A DNA stretch of 36,076 nt from Thaumarchaeota archaeon 13_1_20CM_2_39_20 (lineage in GTDB: Archaea; Thermoproteota; Nitrososphaeria; Nitrososphaerales; Nitrosopumilaceae), in contig MNJS01000010.1 of assembly GCA_001920395.1 (NCBI GenBank), forward strand, positions 1 through 36,076, given 5' to 3'. Position 1 is the stretch's first letter. Each line of letters opens with the position of its first letter. Shown in pieces: positions 1 through 8,561 of the stretch. Under the pieces are notes generated by a model. It made no database searches and had not been told where the DNA came from. It saw only the letters and a program-made list of their open reading frames with translations. The translations under genes and the position numbers were made by a program.

Positions 1-253
1 CACCGTCAGCTGATCTCTCGATTTGGTATCCAGTAACCGGATAGACCCCGTTAAGTGGCGCATGCCAAGAGATACTTATCTGTGAAGAGGAGACAAATGG
101 TGTTGTAAGTCCCGTTGGAGGAAGCGGTACAGCCGGAACCACTTGAGCTGCTGCCTGCGGCATTATATTACTGCTTTCTGATACAGCTGGAATAGAAAGA
201 ATAACAATTATCAGAATTGAAAGAGATTCTATCGTACGTTTGAATTTATTCAT
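1..253 (-). CDS. Secreted fibronectin type III domain protein (partial, 5' part only)
   Basis: The first 84 codons of a gene that runs out of the window on the left. The start ATG at 253-251 overlaps the TGA stop (252-250) of the upstream LmbE/LpxD fusion gene as ATGA, so the two are probably translated together. The N-terminus has a basic start (MNKFKR), a hydrophobic stretch of about 17 residues (LSILIIVILSIPAV) and an Ala-rich region, which reads as a signal peptide. After a Pro-rich spacer the sequence enters what looks like a fibronectin type III domain: ISWHAPLNG, VTGYQIERS, then ADG, the usual W...P..G....Y.v.rs.dG pattern. The product is therefore probably exported and displayed on or released from the cell. 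Nothing can be said about the rest of the protein or any catalytic domain. Confidence 0.75.
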   Translation of the reverse strand, partial: MNKFKRTIESLSILIIVILSIPAVSESSNIMPQAAAQVVPAVPLPPTGLTTPFVSSSQISISWHAPLNGVYPVTGYQIERSADG

Positions 254-2058
254 ATCACAACACCTCTTCGATGAACCGTTATTGAGGGCCTTCCTACCAT
301 CAAGAATAGCTCGTCGGTTGTAACCTTATTTTTTATTGACTTTGCTGGGACGCCTGCAACTATATCATCATCAGAGACGTCATTTATGACAGTTGCTCCC
401 GCAGCAACCAAGACATTATTTCCGATATTAATTTTATGCTTGATAGTAGAATTAAGACCTGTCCAGCACGAATTTCCAATTGTAACACTTCCACCAATGA
501 CAGTACCTGCTGTCAGCTGACAATAGTCTCCTATTCTGACATTGTGTGCTATATGCACTAGTGAATCCATCTTTGTACCGTTGCCTATTGTAGTATCAAT
601 AAGAGATCCTCGAGCAATTGAGCAGTTGGCACCAATCTCGACGTTATTTCCAATTCTTAATCCCTTTAGTTGAGGGAACTTTTCCAGCTCTCCTGACAAG
701 TGTCTTTCAAATCCAAATCCATCAAAACCCAAAGTTGCACCTGGCTGAATGATACAATTGTTCCCAATTATACAATCTTGCTCCAAGATTACCCTAGCAT
801 GGATGGTCGCATTTTTTCCAATTTGACAATTTTTACCTATTTTTACAAATTCTCCTATGTAGCAACCAGGCCCTATTTTCGCGGTTTTATCGATTACCGC
901 AGTTGCTGCAACTCCTGCCCTTTTTTCATCTCTTCTTGCTTTGTTTACGAATTGAGTGAATACTAATTTGGGATCGTCGACAAAAATATACTGGCTACCG
1001 TTTCTTGGATATATCTTTCCCTTCAGGCTCTTTTTGCAAAGAATAATGCCGGCCTTTGACTTGGCAATTGCAGATATTGCCTTTTCTCCTTCCATTGAGC
1101 AGAATGCAAGATCGTTTTCTGTTGCTTCAAGAATGGAAGATACTCCATCTATGATACTTTGATGCCCTTCTACGTCATATTCGCCTGCTATACCTTTTAC
1201 TATAGACTCTGCTTTCCATTCCGCTCCCAACTGCATGGGGTTTTCATAATCATCTGCAGTGGGACTTGAAGCATTTGATACCTCTTGTGTAAATTGGAGT
1301 GGCACCTCTCCTTGTAATTCAATTGGTTTCTTGGTGTCATGTGTATCATATGGCATGTCATTTACATATTCGATAATTCCCTTTGTGATAATCTTCTTAG
1401 TTTGTGGATATGTATCTCCCATAGGAAATTTGAATATGCTAAAGTCACTGTTCAAACAAAGTTTCATTACTTCAAAACTCTCTGCAAACTCTATATTCGA
1501 GTTTAATCTGCTCTGCTGGGCTCTGAATTTGGTAAGCGCTTGAACACCACTTTGATCCATAAAATTCTTATTTTTTTGTGACGCAAATATATTGACGAGC
1601 TCATTCTTATCGTCCTTTACTTCCGAAATGTCAAAAAATAGTTGTGGATTAAAGTCTCGCGTAAGAGGTATCTCGTATGCTAAGACGTTTTGACTATTTC
1701 GAGCTGCTTCAAGAGTACTCTTGGCTATTGCACGATGATCATGATGATAATCTTCAATCGGATGTGTAAGGATTAAGTCCGGGTGTACCTTTTGAATAAA
1801 GTATTCTAAATGATTTATCAGTTTACTATTAACTGATAGTGTAGCATCCTCGAAATTGTCTATCCAGAGCATCTTTGCCCCTATGAATCTAGCGGACTGG
1901 ATTAGTTCCATACATCTCAGCCGAGGATCGCCTGAAGCCTCTCCGCGCGTTATCACATACATGTAGACATTGTGTCCTTGTCTTGCGGACTTTATCAGAA
2001 GACCACCGCATCCTAATTCTATATCATCTGGATGTGCTCCAATTGCCAGAATGTTCAT
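250..2058 (-). CDS. LmbE/PIG-L family deacetylase fused to LpxD-like N-acyltransferase
   Basis: A 602-residue two-enzyme fusion. Residues 1 to about 230 are an LmbE/PIG-L zinc-dependent N-deacetylase: AHPDD at residues 8-12 is the metal and catalytic motif, and HPIEDYHHDH near residue 100 supplies further metal ligands. After a variable linker (about 230-300), residues 300-390 resemble the LpxD non-repeat N-terminal domain. From about 390 to 580 there is a left-handed beta-helix of hexapeptide repeats (IGxxxxI) containing VHIAHNVRIG, which matches the region carrying the catalytic His of LpxD. The family logic suggests that the N-terminal half removes an acetyl group from an amino sugar and the C-terminal half adds another acyl group to the freed amine. 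The substrate is unknown, and lipid A itself is not expected in an archaeon. Its stop overlaps the start of the secreted Fn3 gene. Confidence 0.85.
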   Translation of the reverse strand: MNILAIGAHPDDIELGCGGLLIKSARQGHNVYMYVITRGEASGDPRLRCMELIQSARFIGAKMLWIDNFEDATLSVNSKLINHLEYFIQKVHPDLILTHPIEDYHHDHRAIAKSTLEAARNSQNVLAYEIPLTRDFNPQLFFDISEVKDDKNELVNIFASQKNKNFMDQSGVQALTKFRAQQSRLNSNIEFAESFEVMKLCLNSDFSIFKFPMGDTYPQTKKIITKGIIEYVNDMPYDTHDTKKPIELQGEVPLQFTQEVSNASSPTADDYENPMQLGAEWKAESIVKGIAGEYDVEGHQSIIDGVSSILEATENDLAFCSMEGEKAISAIAKSKAGIILCKKSLKGKIYPRNGSQYIFVDDPKLVFTQFVNKARRDEKRAGVAATAVIDKTAKIGPGCYIGEFVKIGKNCQIGKNATIHARVILEQDCIIGNNCIIQPGATLGFDGFGFERHLSGELEKFPQLKGLRIGNNVEIGANCSIARGSLIDTTIGNGTKMDSLVHIAHNVRIGDYCQLTAGTVIGGSVTIGNSCWTGLNSTIKHKINIGNNVLVAAGATVINDVSDDDIVAGVPAKSIKNKVTTDELFLMVGRPSITVHRRGVVI

Positions 2059-2316
2059 TTCGTTAGTGATTTCATTGATTTTTATTATTTAATGCTGATG
2101 GAGCTTGGACTCTATTTCAATTCCACGTGTTCTTCCTCAAATTGTATCTGCGGTTTAGATCTGTATTTCCAAAGTCGGTATTTATCCCACGATATCATCT
2201 TAGTTATAACTAATTTGGAATTATGTAAGCCCCAACTCGTCGCTTCTATTTTTGGCATATCAATTGATGATTTCTAAATGATACAGGTTATATCCGTTAT
2301 AAATTATAGTTTTCAC

Positions 2317-2568
2317 ATGTCACTTCCAAACGAGGTCTTGGATTTTCTTCGCTCACTAAGAGACCACAACATCAATACTTCCACCTTAAGCGACGAGGAT
2401 AGAGTAATGATAGCAAAAAAATTCCGGGAATTTAACGAGAAAGGAATCTCGTATGACCTCAGAGAGATGGATCACTGGGTTGAGCTGGCAAAACCTGATT
2501 GGAGCTATACGGTTTACACATATATCATGTATGCAGCAGAGATTACAAGATACGCATATCAAAAATAG
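2317..2568 (+). CDS. Conserved-looking hypothetical protein, 83 aa
   Basis: A small soluble protein of unknown function. I prefer the ATG at 2317 (MSLPNEVLDFL) over an in-frame ATG at 2278, because the 13 extra residues look like read-through of the upstream AT-rich promoter region (a TATA-like TTATAAATTA lies at 2298-2307). The protein is charged, probably mainly helical, rich in Asp, Glu, Arg and aromatic residues (MDHWVELAKPDWSYTVYTYIMYAAEITRYAYQK is its C-terminal part, read here by eye and split only by family-like spacing). It has no signal peptide, membrane segment or Cys pair. It has the look of a short protein conserved among related archaea, but I do not recognise the family. It stands alone on this strand, 118 bp before the dehydrogenase-like gene. 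Confidence 0.6.
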   Translation: MSLPNEVLDFLRSLRDHNINTSTLSDEDRVMIAKKFREFNEKGISYDLREMDHWVELAKPDWSYTVYTYIMYAAEITRYAYQK

Positions 2569-2686
2569 CGTTCTAGTATTTTGATTTGCTAGTTCGTTTC
2601 CAAAAGGAGTCAGAAAGTAGAACAGGTGATAGGAAATTAAATTGTATCACAGAAATGAACTAAAATTAAAAACCATTAGTTAATTT

Positions 2687-3499
2687 ATGAGTAAAAACAA
2701 GCCTTCACAAATGACAAATAAAGATGTTGTAGCAGGCCTTGGGGAAATTGGTAGCCCAATACTTCAGCTTGTATCAAGAGCTTGTCCTGCAGTAGGATTT
2801 GATATTAGAAAAGAACTAGTGGACAAGAAAAAATTCGAAAGATATCAAGAATTGGAAACCCAGTTTTTGCACGTATGCATTCCCTTTAACAGAAATTTTG
2901 TCCCAAGTGTAATGTCGCTATATAAAAAATTCCATCCTCAGGGAGTCGTCATCCACAGTACAATAAGTCCTGGCACAACAAGTAAGATACAGGCAAAATT
3001 GCCCGTCCCCGTAATTTTTAGTCCAACAAGAGGAGTTCACAAAAGAATGCTCCATGATTTGAAAAGATACACCAAGTTCTATGGCATCGATTCTAATGCG
3101 CCAAGAGCACATTGGGCAGACCTGACATATGAGAGATTGATGCGAAGATGCAAAGTTAGAACAAAAAGAATGTCAAAGCCCATTACACTGGAACTTGCAA
3201 AGATAGTAGTTGACACCTCATACTATGGCTGGCTAATAACATATGCGCAGCTCAGTAATATGATAGCTATCAAAAATAAAGTAGATTATGATGAAATGTG
3301 GTCCTTTGCAGATGAGATACACAGATTTTTAGGAAATAGGCCAAAGATGTTTCCTGGATTCATTGGCGGTCATTGTTTGATACCAAACTTGGACCTGATA
3401 CACCATGAGACACTGAACTTGATAAAAAAACTAAACAACGCATATGTTAGAAAGGTAAGAAATGCAAAATCTATTGTAAAAAAATACTCCGTGAAATAG
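2687..3499 (+). CDS. Short UDP-glucose/UDP-ManNAc dehydrogenase-like protein
   Basis: A 270-residue protein related to the nucleotide-sugar dehydrogenase family (UDP-glucose 6-dehydrogenase, WecC), which oxidises a sugar C6 alcohol to a uronic acid with NAD. The N-terminal nucleotide-binding fold shows GLGEIG near residue 17, and VVIHSTISPGTT corresponds to the conserved STv.pGtt strand. The central helical region has ELAKIVVDTSYYGWLITYAQLSN. PGFIGGHCLIPN near residue 228 matches the active-site loop (GGHCIP), including the catalytic Cys. Family members are usually about 400-440 residues. This one stops soon after the Cys loop, so the C-terminal UDP-binding domain is missing, and it may have a changed substrate or role. 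The wecB-type epimerase 1.9 kb downstream would supply UDP-ManNAc. The start ATG is preceded by an AT-rich promoter-like tract. Confidence 0.7.
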   Translation: MSKNKPSQMTNKDVVAGLGEIGSPILQLVSRACPAVGFDIRKELVDKKKFERYQELETQFLHVCIPFNRNFVPSVMSLYKKFHPQGVVIHSTISPGTTSKIQAKLPVPVIFSPTRGVHKRMLHDLKRYTKFYGIDSNAPRAHWADLTYERLMRRCKVRTKRMSKPITLELAKIVVDTSYYGWLITYAQLSNMIAIKNKVDYDEMWSFADEIHRFLGNRPKMFPGFIGGHCLIPNLDLIHHETLNLIKKLNNAYVRKVRNAKSIVKKYSVK

Positions 3500-3570
3500 C
3501 TAATGTGGTTTTCTCTTTATCAAGTCAATTGAGTTTGAATGAATTCTTATTTAGTTGAATTGTCCTATTG

Positions 3571-5190
3571 CTATGACATTTGTATTATTCCGCTATCAAG
3601 CAAATATTGTAATTCTGAAATCAAATCAGTGTCTGATATTTGTCCGTTTGCCCACCAGCCGACGCTATTTTTGAACCATGTTGGAATATGCAGTGATTGA
3701 TGCAAGAGCGTCTGAGTTCCATTGGGTTTTTCTATAATACCGACTTTGACAAGGTATTGAATGCTGTCTCCAAAAGTACTATCGCTTATCTTTCCTTGAG
3801 ACCACAAGTTTGCATTGCTTTTAAGGGTTAAAACGGGTGTATTAGATTCAGACAAAAGTACTGTGCCGGTGTTTGGATAAGTCTGAACTGGCAATAGTAC
3901 TTGATCAGATGTCACATTAAGCAAGATTGAACCTAAATTGGAATTCTGATATATCACGTCTATTTTATACTGCCCAAGTAAGGAATTTTTGTCAAAGGCA
4001 ATAGGTGAGTAAAAAATTCCCTTGGATGTGACATAAGTCTCGTCGTGTTCAACAACTCCATCTGGTCTTGTAATGTATAAAATCACCTTACCTCCCTGAG
4101 AATTGCTCACTGTTCCATAGACGTTTATCTGAGTTGGCCGTTTCTGTGATACCCCAAGTTGGGCTTTGCTTGCAGTTACAAGTCCGGCCGCTGGCTGCTG
4201 GTCCATACTCATATTCAAGCTATTCTGCGCTGGGAGAAGTGACAGGTTCACTTGAGGCTGATATTTACCATTGATTATATCCGAACTTATCGACGAATTT
4301 GATAAAAAGTTGCTGTGCCATGCATCTAAAACTATTGTATTTTTTCCGTCATCTACAAAGCCCTTGTGAGTCATTATCCCACCAATAATTATAGTATTTT
4401 TTGCTGATGCGTCAATTGTTGAACTAATTGCGCCTGCAGGCAAATCCCAAAATTGAACATTGTAAAAGGCATTGTATTGATGCTTGATATCCTTGGCACC
4501 ATAGGTAGTCATAGAACCACTTTGAAACATGCTGTCTCTGAATGTATTTCCATCAAAACCATCTACATCGTCTGTATGTTTGCCCTTGAAATCAAATTCG
4601 ATACCCCTCACAAAATTCCAGCCTTTGATGTTAACAAATGTATTAGCGTTTACCCACTGTCCAGTGGACGAATTAAAATCAATCACGATATATGGATTGG
4701 TTATAACCATATTCTCGATGAGATTTAAGAAAACACCGTCTGGTCCACCTTGCATCATAATTCCGATCCAGTTCCTTTTAACGGGGTTTGCCTCCAATAT
4801 CTGACCGCCCTCGATTACACACTGCCCTACCCCATTGCTGAATCGGAATACGTAACCTGCATATCCAGATGTAACAATGATGTCGGAATTTGCTGCTAGC
4901 TTCAAATGTGTGAGAGATTTAAGATCAAATCCGGAAAAATCTTTTGATAGATGGTATTCGCCGCCAGCTATGTATATCTCGCCTCCTCTAGCTAGTGCAG
5001 TCTTGATTACAGTATCAGGTGTATCGCTGCTGATAATGATCTTTTGTGAATCTTTTGCATAGTATAGGCCACCAAATTCGTATACGACAATGTCAAAATT
5101 ATTTGGCAAATCCACACTTTGAGCAAACGTATCCATAAACAAAAAAGTAGGTGAAAATAAGAGTACGATAAAGGAAATTATGATTTTCAT
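3571..5190 (-). CDS. Secreted beta-helix protein with Ig-like and C-terminal Trp-rich modules
   Basis: A 539-residue exported protein. Residues 1-23 form a signal peptide (hydrophobic IIISFIVLLFSPTFLF, likely cleavage after FAQ). Residues about 30-310 look like a right-handed parallel beta-helix of the pectate-lyase type: repeated short strands with N-T-F and N-A-F-Y-N turns and IIIGGIMTHKG near the end. A beta-sandwich of Ig-like type follows (about 350-430, with PDGVVEHDETYVTSKG and LLGQYKIDVIYQNS). The last 85 residues hold two copies of a module with paired Trp, G-x-I-S-D and QYL(V/L)xxGII: one near 460-492, one near 507-539 (WFKNSVGWWANGQISD). The same module ends the phosphoesterase at 6543-8282. 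Beta-helices of this kind often bind or cleave polysaccharides, but I see no assignable catalytic residues. The module may attach the protein to the cell surface; that is inference. Confidence 0.75.
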   Translation of the reverse strand: MKIIISFIVLLFSPTFLFMDTFAQSVDLPNNFDIVVYEFGGLYYAKDSQKIIISSDTPDTVIKTALARGGEIYIAGGEYHLSKDFSGFDLKSLTHLKLAANSDIIVTSGYAGYVFRFSNGVGQCVIEGGQILEANPVKRNWIGIMMQGGPDGVFLNLIENMVITNPYIVIDFNSSTGQWVNANTFVNIKGWNFVRGIEFDFKGKHTDDVDGFDGNTFRDSMFQSGSMTTYGAKDIKHQYNAFYNVQFWDLPAGAISSTIDASAKNTIIIGGIMTHKGFVDDGKNTIVLDAWHSNFLSNSSISSDIINGKYQPQVNLSLLPAQNSLNMSMDQQPAAGLVTASKAQLGVSQKRPTQINVYGTVSNSQGGKVILYITRPDGVVEHDETYVTSKGIFYSPIAFDKNSLLGQYKIDVIYQNSNLGSILLNVTSDQVLLPVQTYPNTGTVLLSESNTPVLTLKSNANLWSQGKISDSTFGDSIQYLVKVGIIEKPNGTQTLLHQSLHIPTWFKNSVGWWANGQISDTDLISELQYLLDSGIIQMS

Positions 5191-5424
5191 TTCGAATAAC
5201 TCAAGAATACTGGGAAATTAAGGTTCCAATAAATCATACTCTCGGCTTATCACGCTAATTGTGACCAGATTTTCAAAAAACTGCGTCGTTCTCCTCATAA
5301 TATTTACCGATGAACCTTTTATTCAATGCATTCTCCCTTCTTTATCAAAGTAATTGCATTAAACATCTGTTAATCTCTTTTGATACGGTAAAAAGGTTAT
5401 CAAGGACACCTAGATGATTAGTAC

Positions 5425-6495
5425 ATGAAAACAGCCATAGTAATGGGAACAAGACCTGAAATCATCAAACTGGCTCCAATAATTCATCAATTGAATAAAA
5501 ATAACGCCTTTGTTATTTTCACAGGTCAACATTACGATTATAATATGAGCCTGCAATTCATAGAAGAACTAGATATCCGCAAGCCCGATTACTGGATGGA
5601 AATAACTAAAGCAAATCCGTCCATACAGGTTGGTGAGATAATTATAAAACTCACAAAGATTCTACAAAAATTAAAGCCCGATACGGTTCTAGTGGAAGGA
5701 GATACGAATACAGTACTAGCCGCAAGCGTTGCTTCCTTAAAATCTGGCGTTCCAGTGAGTCATGTAGAAGCTGGGCCTCGTAGTTTTGACTGGAGGATGC
5801 CGGAAGAACATAATAGAATCGAAGTAGATCACATAGCAGAACTTCTTTTTGCCCCTTCACAATATGCAAAGAAAAACCTACTCTCTGAGCGGGTTCATGG
5901 AAAGATCTTCGTCACAGGAAACACCGTTATAGATGCGATACAAATGTACGCAGACCTGGCATCAAAAAAATCACATTTTTCTGGTGACATGGACGATTTT
6001 ATTCTGATGACGCTTCATAGGGGAGAAAATGTTGATAATAAGGAGGCTCTCTCAGGAATTGTAAGGGCCATACTAAATTCAAATCAAAAAATAATATTTC
6101 CGGTGCATCCACGTACTGTTGGAAAACTGCATAGGTTCGGATTATACAAAATGCTAAGGGATTCTGAAAATGTTCATCTAACAAAACCTGTTGGATATTT
6201 TGATATGCTAGAGCTGATGAAAAAATGCTTGTTTATAATAACTGACTCTGGTGGAATACAGCAGGAGGCAACCTCTCCTAAAATAAGAAAGAGGGTGTTG
6301 GTCACTCGCAAAACAACAGATAGTCCTGAGGCAGTTATGGCCGGAGTAGCCGAAGTTGTAGGAGTGGAGGAAAAAAAGATCCTCTCAGCTATCAAAAGAA
6401 CCCAGAAGAATCCGAGAGTTCGGACAAGAAGTATCCCATTTGGAAATGGAAATGCGGCAAAACGGATAATCAAAATACTAAAAGAACATTTTTAG
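5425..6495 (+). CDS. wecB: UDP-N-acetylglucosamine 2-epimerase (non-hydrolysing)
   Basis: A 356-residue cytoplasmic enzyme that interconverts UDP-GlcNAc and UDP-ManNAc, the first step toward ManNAc or ManNAcA units in surface glycans. Recognised motifs: MGTRPEIIKLAP at the N-terminus, TGQHYDYNMS, VEGDTNTVLA, HVEAG..SF...MPEEHNR, TLHRGENVDN, VHPRT and TDSGGIQQEA (UDP-binding and active-site segments). Length is normal for the family (about 350-390). Two small oddities: the usually conserved G-L-R after HVEA reads G-P-R, and the TERPE motif reads TDSPE. Neither removes a known catalytic Asp, Glu or His that I can identify, but the Pro is unusual. The gene stands alone, divergent from the beta-helix gene (234 bp apart), and convergent with the phosphoesterase gene downstream. 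A dehydrogenase-like partner lies upstream at 2687. Confidence 0.92.
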   Translation: MKTAIVMGTRPEIIKLAPIIHQLNKNNAFVIFTGQHYDYNMSLQFIEELDIRKPDYWMEITKANPSIQVGEIIIKLTKILQKLKPDTVLVEGDTNTVLAASVASLKSGVPVSHVEAGPRSFDWRMPEEHNRIEVDHIAELLFAPSQYAKKNLLSERVHGKIFVTGNTVIDAIQMYADLASKKSHFSGDMDDFILMTLHRGENVDNKEALSGIVRAILNSNQKIIFPVHPRTVGKLHRFGLYKMLRDSENVHLTKPVGYFDMLELMKKCLFIITDSGGIQQEATSPKIRKRVLVTRKTTDSPEAVMAGVAEVVGVEEKKILSAIKRTQKNPRVRTRSIPFGNGNAAKRIIKILKEHF

Positions 6496-6542
6496 CTTTG
6501 TATCGCATTTTTTAATAATAGAAAGTCCACACCAGGGGAAAC

Positions 6543-8282
6543 TTAAACTGAGATAATTCCCTTTTGAACCAAGTATTGTAGCGAACTCCCAAATTCATTA
6601 TCTGATATCAAGTCATCTGACCACCACTTTGCCTCATTTAACACCCAATTAGGTATGTGTATAGCGCTCTCAGCATTATAATTTGGTACTTTGATAATAT
6701 CAGAATTAATTAGCCCTGCGATTAATCTAGCAAAGTCGCTTTCATGAGGAGTTCCTTGGAACCATGATTTTGCAAGGGACTTGTATTCTGTTGGAATTGC
6801 AATTTTGTCAGAGTCTATCAGTTCAATAGAAACAGTGGTTTTCGCACCCGAATACTCTGCAGTGATTTGATATTTGCCTGGGACGTAATTCGTCTTATAG
6901 AAAACCACTGGAGTAATTATCGTACTGTCTAATTTTGATATCTGGATTGGAATGGCCGAACTCGACTGCTCATAAGGGTCTACCATGTGAAGAACTACTG
7001 GATCTCGGGTTATCTCCGATACCTGTAGTCTAACAGATAGAAAATCTCCATACTCGTAAACTTGTTTGTCGGTGTATATTGAAAGAGAGGGCTCACCAGA
7101 CCCTGGAAGCGATGTAGTCTGCTGTTCAAGAGGATAATGATCAGCCATATATTTGCCTGGAAGGATTAAAGGGGCTACGGGCGATTGTGAAAAGTCAAAA
7201 GCCTCCATAAGGTCGTTGGCTTTTGCATCCCTTTCCGCAAGAGGCGATAAAGAGAATAATGTTTCAATGAACTTGAGTATGGATGTGTGATCGTTTAGTG
7301 TGTGGTCTACAAAACCTTGTTTAGCGTATGGCGATAATACAAGAAGAGGGACTCTGAATCCATAGCCAAATTGGTCTACCTGAGGTGGAGGAACGTGATC
7401 ATAAAAACCTCCAAAGTCGTCCCATGTTATGAAAATTGCAGTCGAGTTCCAGTAACTACTCTGCATAATTGCATTTACCAAAGATACCACCGTATGCTCG
7501 CCTTCTGTAATATTTTGTGGTAGGTGTTCGCTATTGAAAGGATTTATCCAAACAACATCTGGGAGAGTATTGTTTGCAATATCAGAGAGAAACTGCTTTT
7601 CTGGTACTACGTTAACAAGCTTGGATTTTGCCTTGAATGATTCGATGTATTGCGTAGGTTCAAAATATCCGTGATAGTACTTCCACGAGATGTGTTTTGC
7701 ATCAAGCTCATCTGTTACCGTTGGAATGTTTGCAGTGACAGTGGATCCCGGAGGTAGATCGCTGCGAATTGAACCTGATTGCGCAGCAAGAAGATAGAGA
7801 TGGTTTGGCATACTATCGCCCATTACCGAGCTAAAATAATTATCGGAAAGAACGAATTGCGAGGCATAATCCCAGTAGTATGGTATGTCAGCTGAATCAT
7901 AATAGCCCATTGGCAAAGTTGAATGTTCGACCAAGACAAAGCCGTCCATTTTTCCGTTGTTATATGATAGGTGCGCGCATCTAAGGCTGTTACAGAGATT
8001 GTTGGGTAGAGCTGTAGTATAGATATGATACGGTGTGACAAGTTCGTCTGTGTTATTGGCAGTCGGTATAGCTATATGCCTGTTCAGTCCATTTACTCCA
8101 GGATAAGTGCCAAAATAGTTATCAAATGTGTGATTTTCCTCAACTATAACAACGACATTCTTGATAGGCACATCTTGAGCTAATATATTAGAATAGCAAG
8201 TAGACGCTATGAGAAGAAAACATGCTACAAAAATGAATAATATTCTAGTATTCAATTTCTTGATTTGATAATTATTTGCCAA
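6543..8282 (-). CDS. Secreted phosphoesterase (acid phosphatase / phospholipase C family) with C-terminal Trp-rich module
   Basis: A 579-residue exported enzyme of the bacterial-type phosphoesterase family (non-haemolytic phospholipase C, AcpA-like acid phosphatase). The catalytic domain spans about residues 38-385: [16 protein letters not shown] (metal and nucleophile region), [33 protein letters not shown] and [12 protein letters not shown] are its hallmark motifs. An N-terminal membrane segment ([15 protein letters not shown]) serves as signal peptide. After the enzyme comes an Ig-like domain (about 400-490), then two Trp-rich modules ending in WWSDDLISD and [11 protein letters not shown], as in the protein at 3571-5190. 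There is no ATG; translation seems to begin at TTG 8282, preceded by a TATA-like tract around 8311-8321. Likely substrates are phosphate monoesters or phosphodiesters outside the cell; the exact one is unknown. The enzyme domain is closely similar to the one at 33064. Confidence 0.88.
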   Translation of the reverse strand: MANNYQIKKLNTRILFIFVACFLLIASTCYSNILAQDVPIKNVVVIVEENHTFDNYFGTYPGVNGLNRHIAIPTANNTDELVTPYHIYTTALPNNLCNSLRCAHLSYNNGKMDGFVLVEHSTLPMGYYDSADIPYYWDYASQFVLSDNYFSSVMGDSMPNHLYLLAAQSGSIRSDLPPGSTVTANIPTVTDELDAKHISWKYYHGYFEPTQYIESFKAKSKLVNVVPEKQFLSDIANNTLPDVVWINPFNSEHLPQNITEGEHTVVSLVNAIMQSSYWNSTAIFITWDDFGGFYDHVPPPQVDQFGYGFRVPLLVLSPYAKQGFVDHTLNDHTSILKFIETLFSLSPLAERDAKANDLMEAFDFSQSPVAPLILPGKYMADHYPLEQQTTSLPGSGEPSLSIYTDKQVYEYGDFLSVRLQVSEITRDPVVLHMVDPYEQSSSAIPIQISKLDSTIITPVVFYKTNYVPGKYQITAEYSGAKTTVSIELIDSDKIAIPTEYKSLAKSWFQGTPHESDFARLIAGLINSDIIKVPNYNAESAIHIPNWVLNEAKWWSDDLISDNEFGSSLQYLVQKGIISV

Positions 8283-8561
8283 TATATACCCTATTCTGGC
8301 ATGAACTTTTAATCAGTTGTGTATCCTTGTTGCTTCACTATCTAAGACATTTTGAAGCAAAGTTCACTTGAAGTGGAACTGTGTCAGTCCCCTAATGACC
8401 ATGGTACTAATGTCCAACTAAAATGATGAAATCAAATTACATCTAACTCACACAAAATTCCATTGTCTCAGTAAGACGTCATAATCAAAATCGTCGCTTT
8501 TTGTAATTGTGCCCTCAGTACAATTAAATAAATGCAGGTACATCGATGGAAATTTTGTATC

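Noticed and set aside
2032-2277. An 81-codon plus-strand open frame between the LmbE/LpxD gene and the small hypothetical gene
   Set aside because: Overlaps the start of the fusion gene on the other strand, is Cys/Phe-rich without family pattern, and covers what looks like a divergent promoter.
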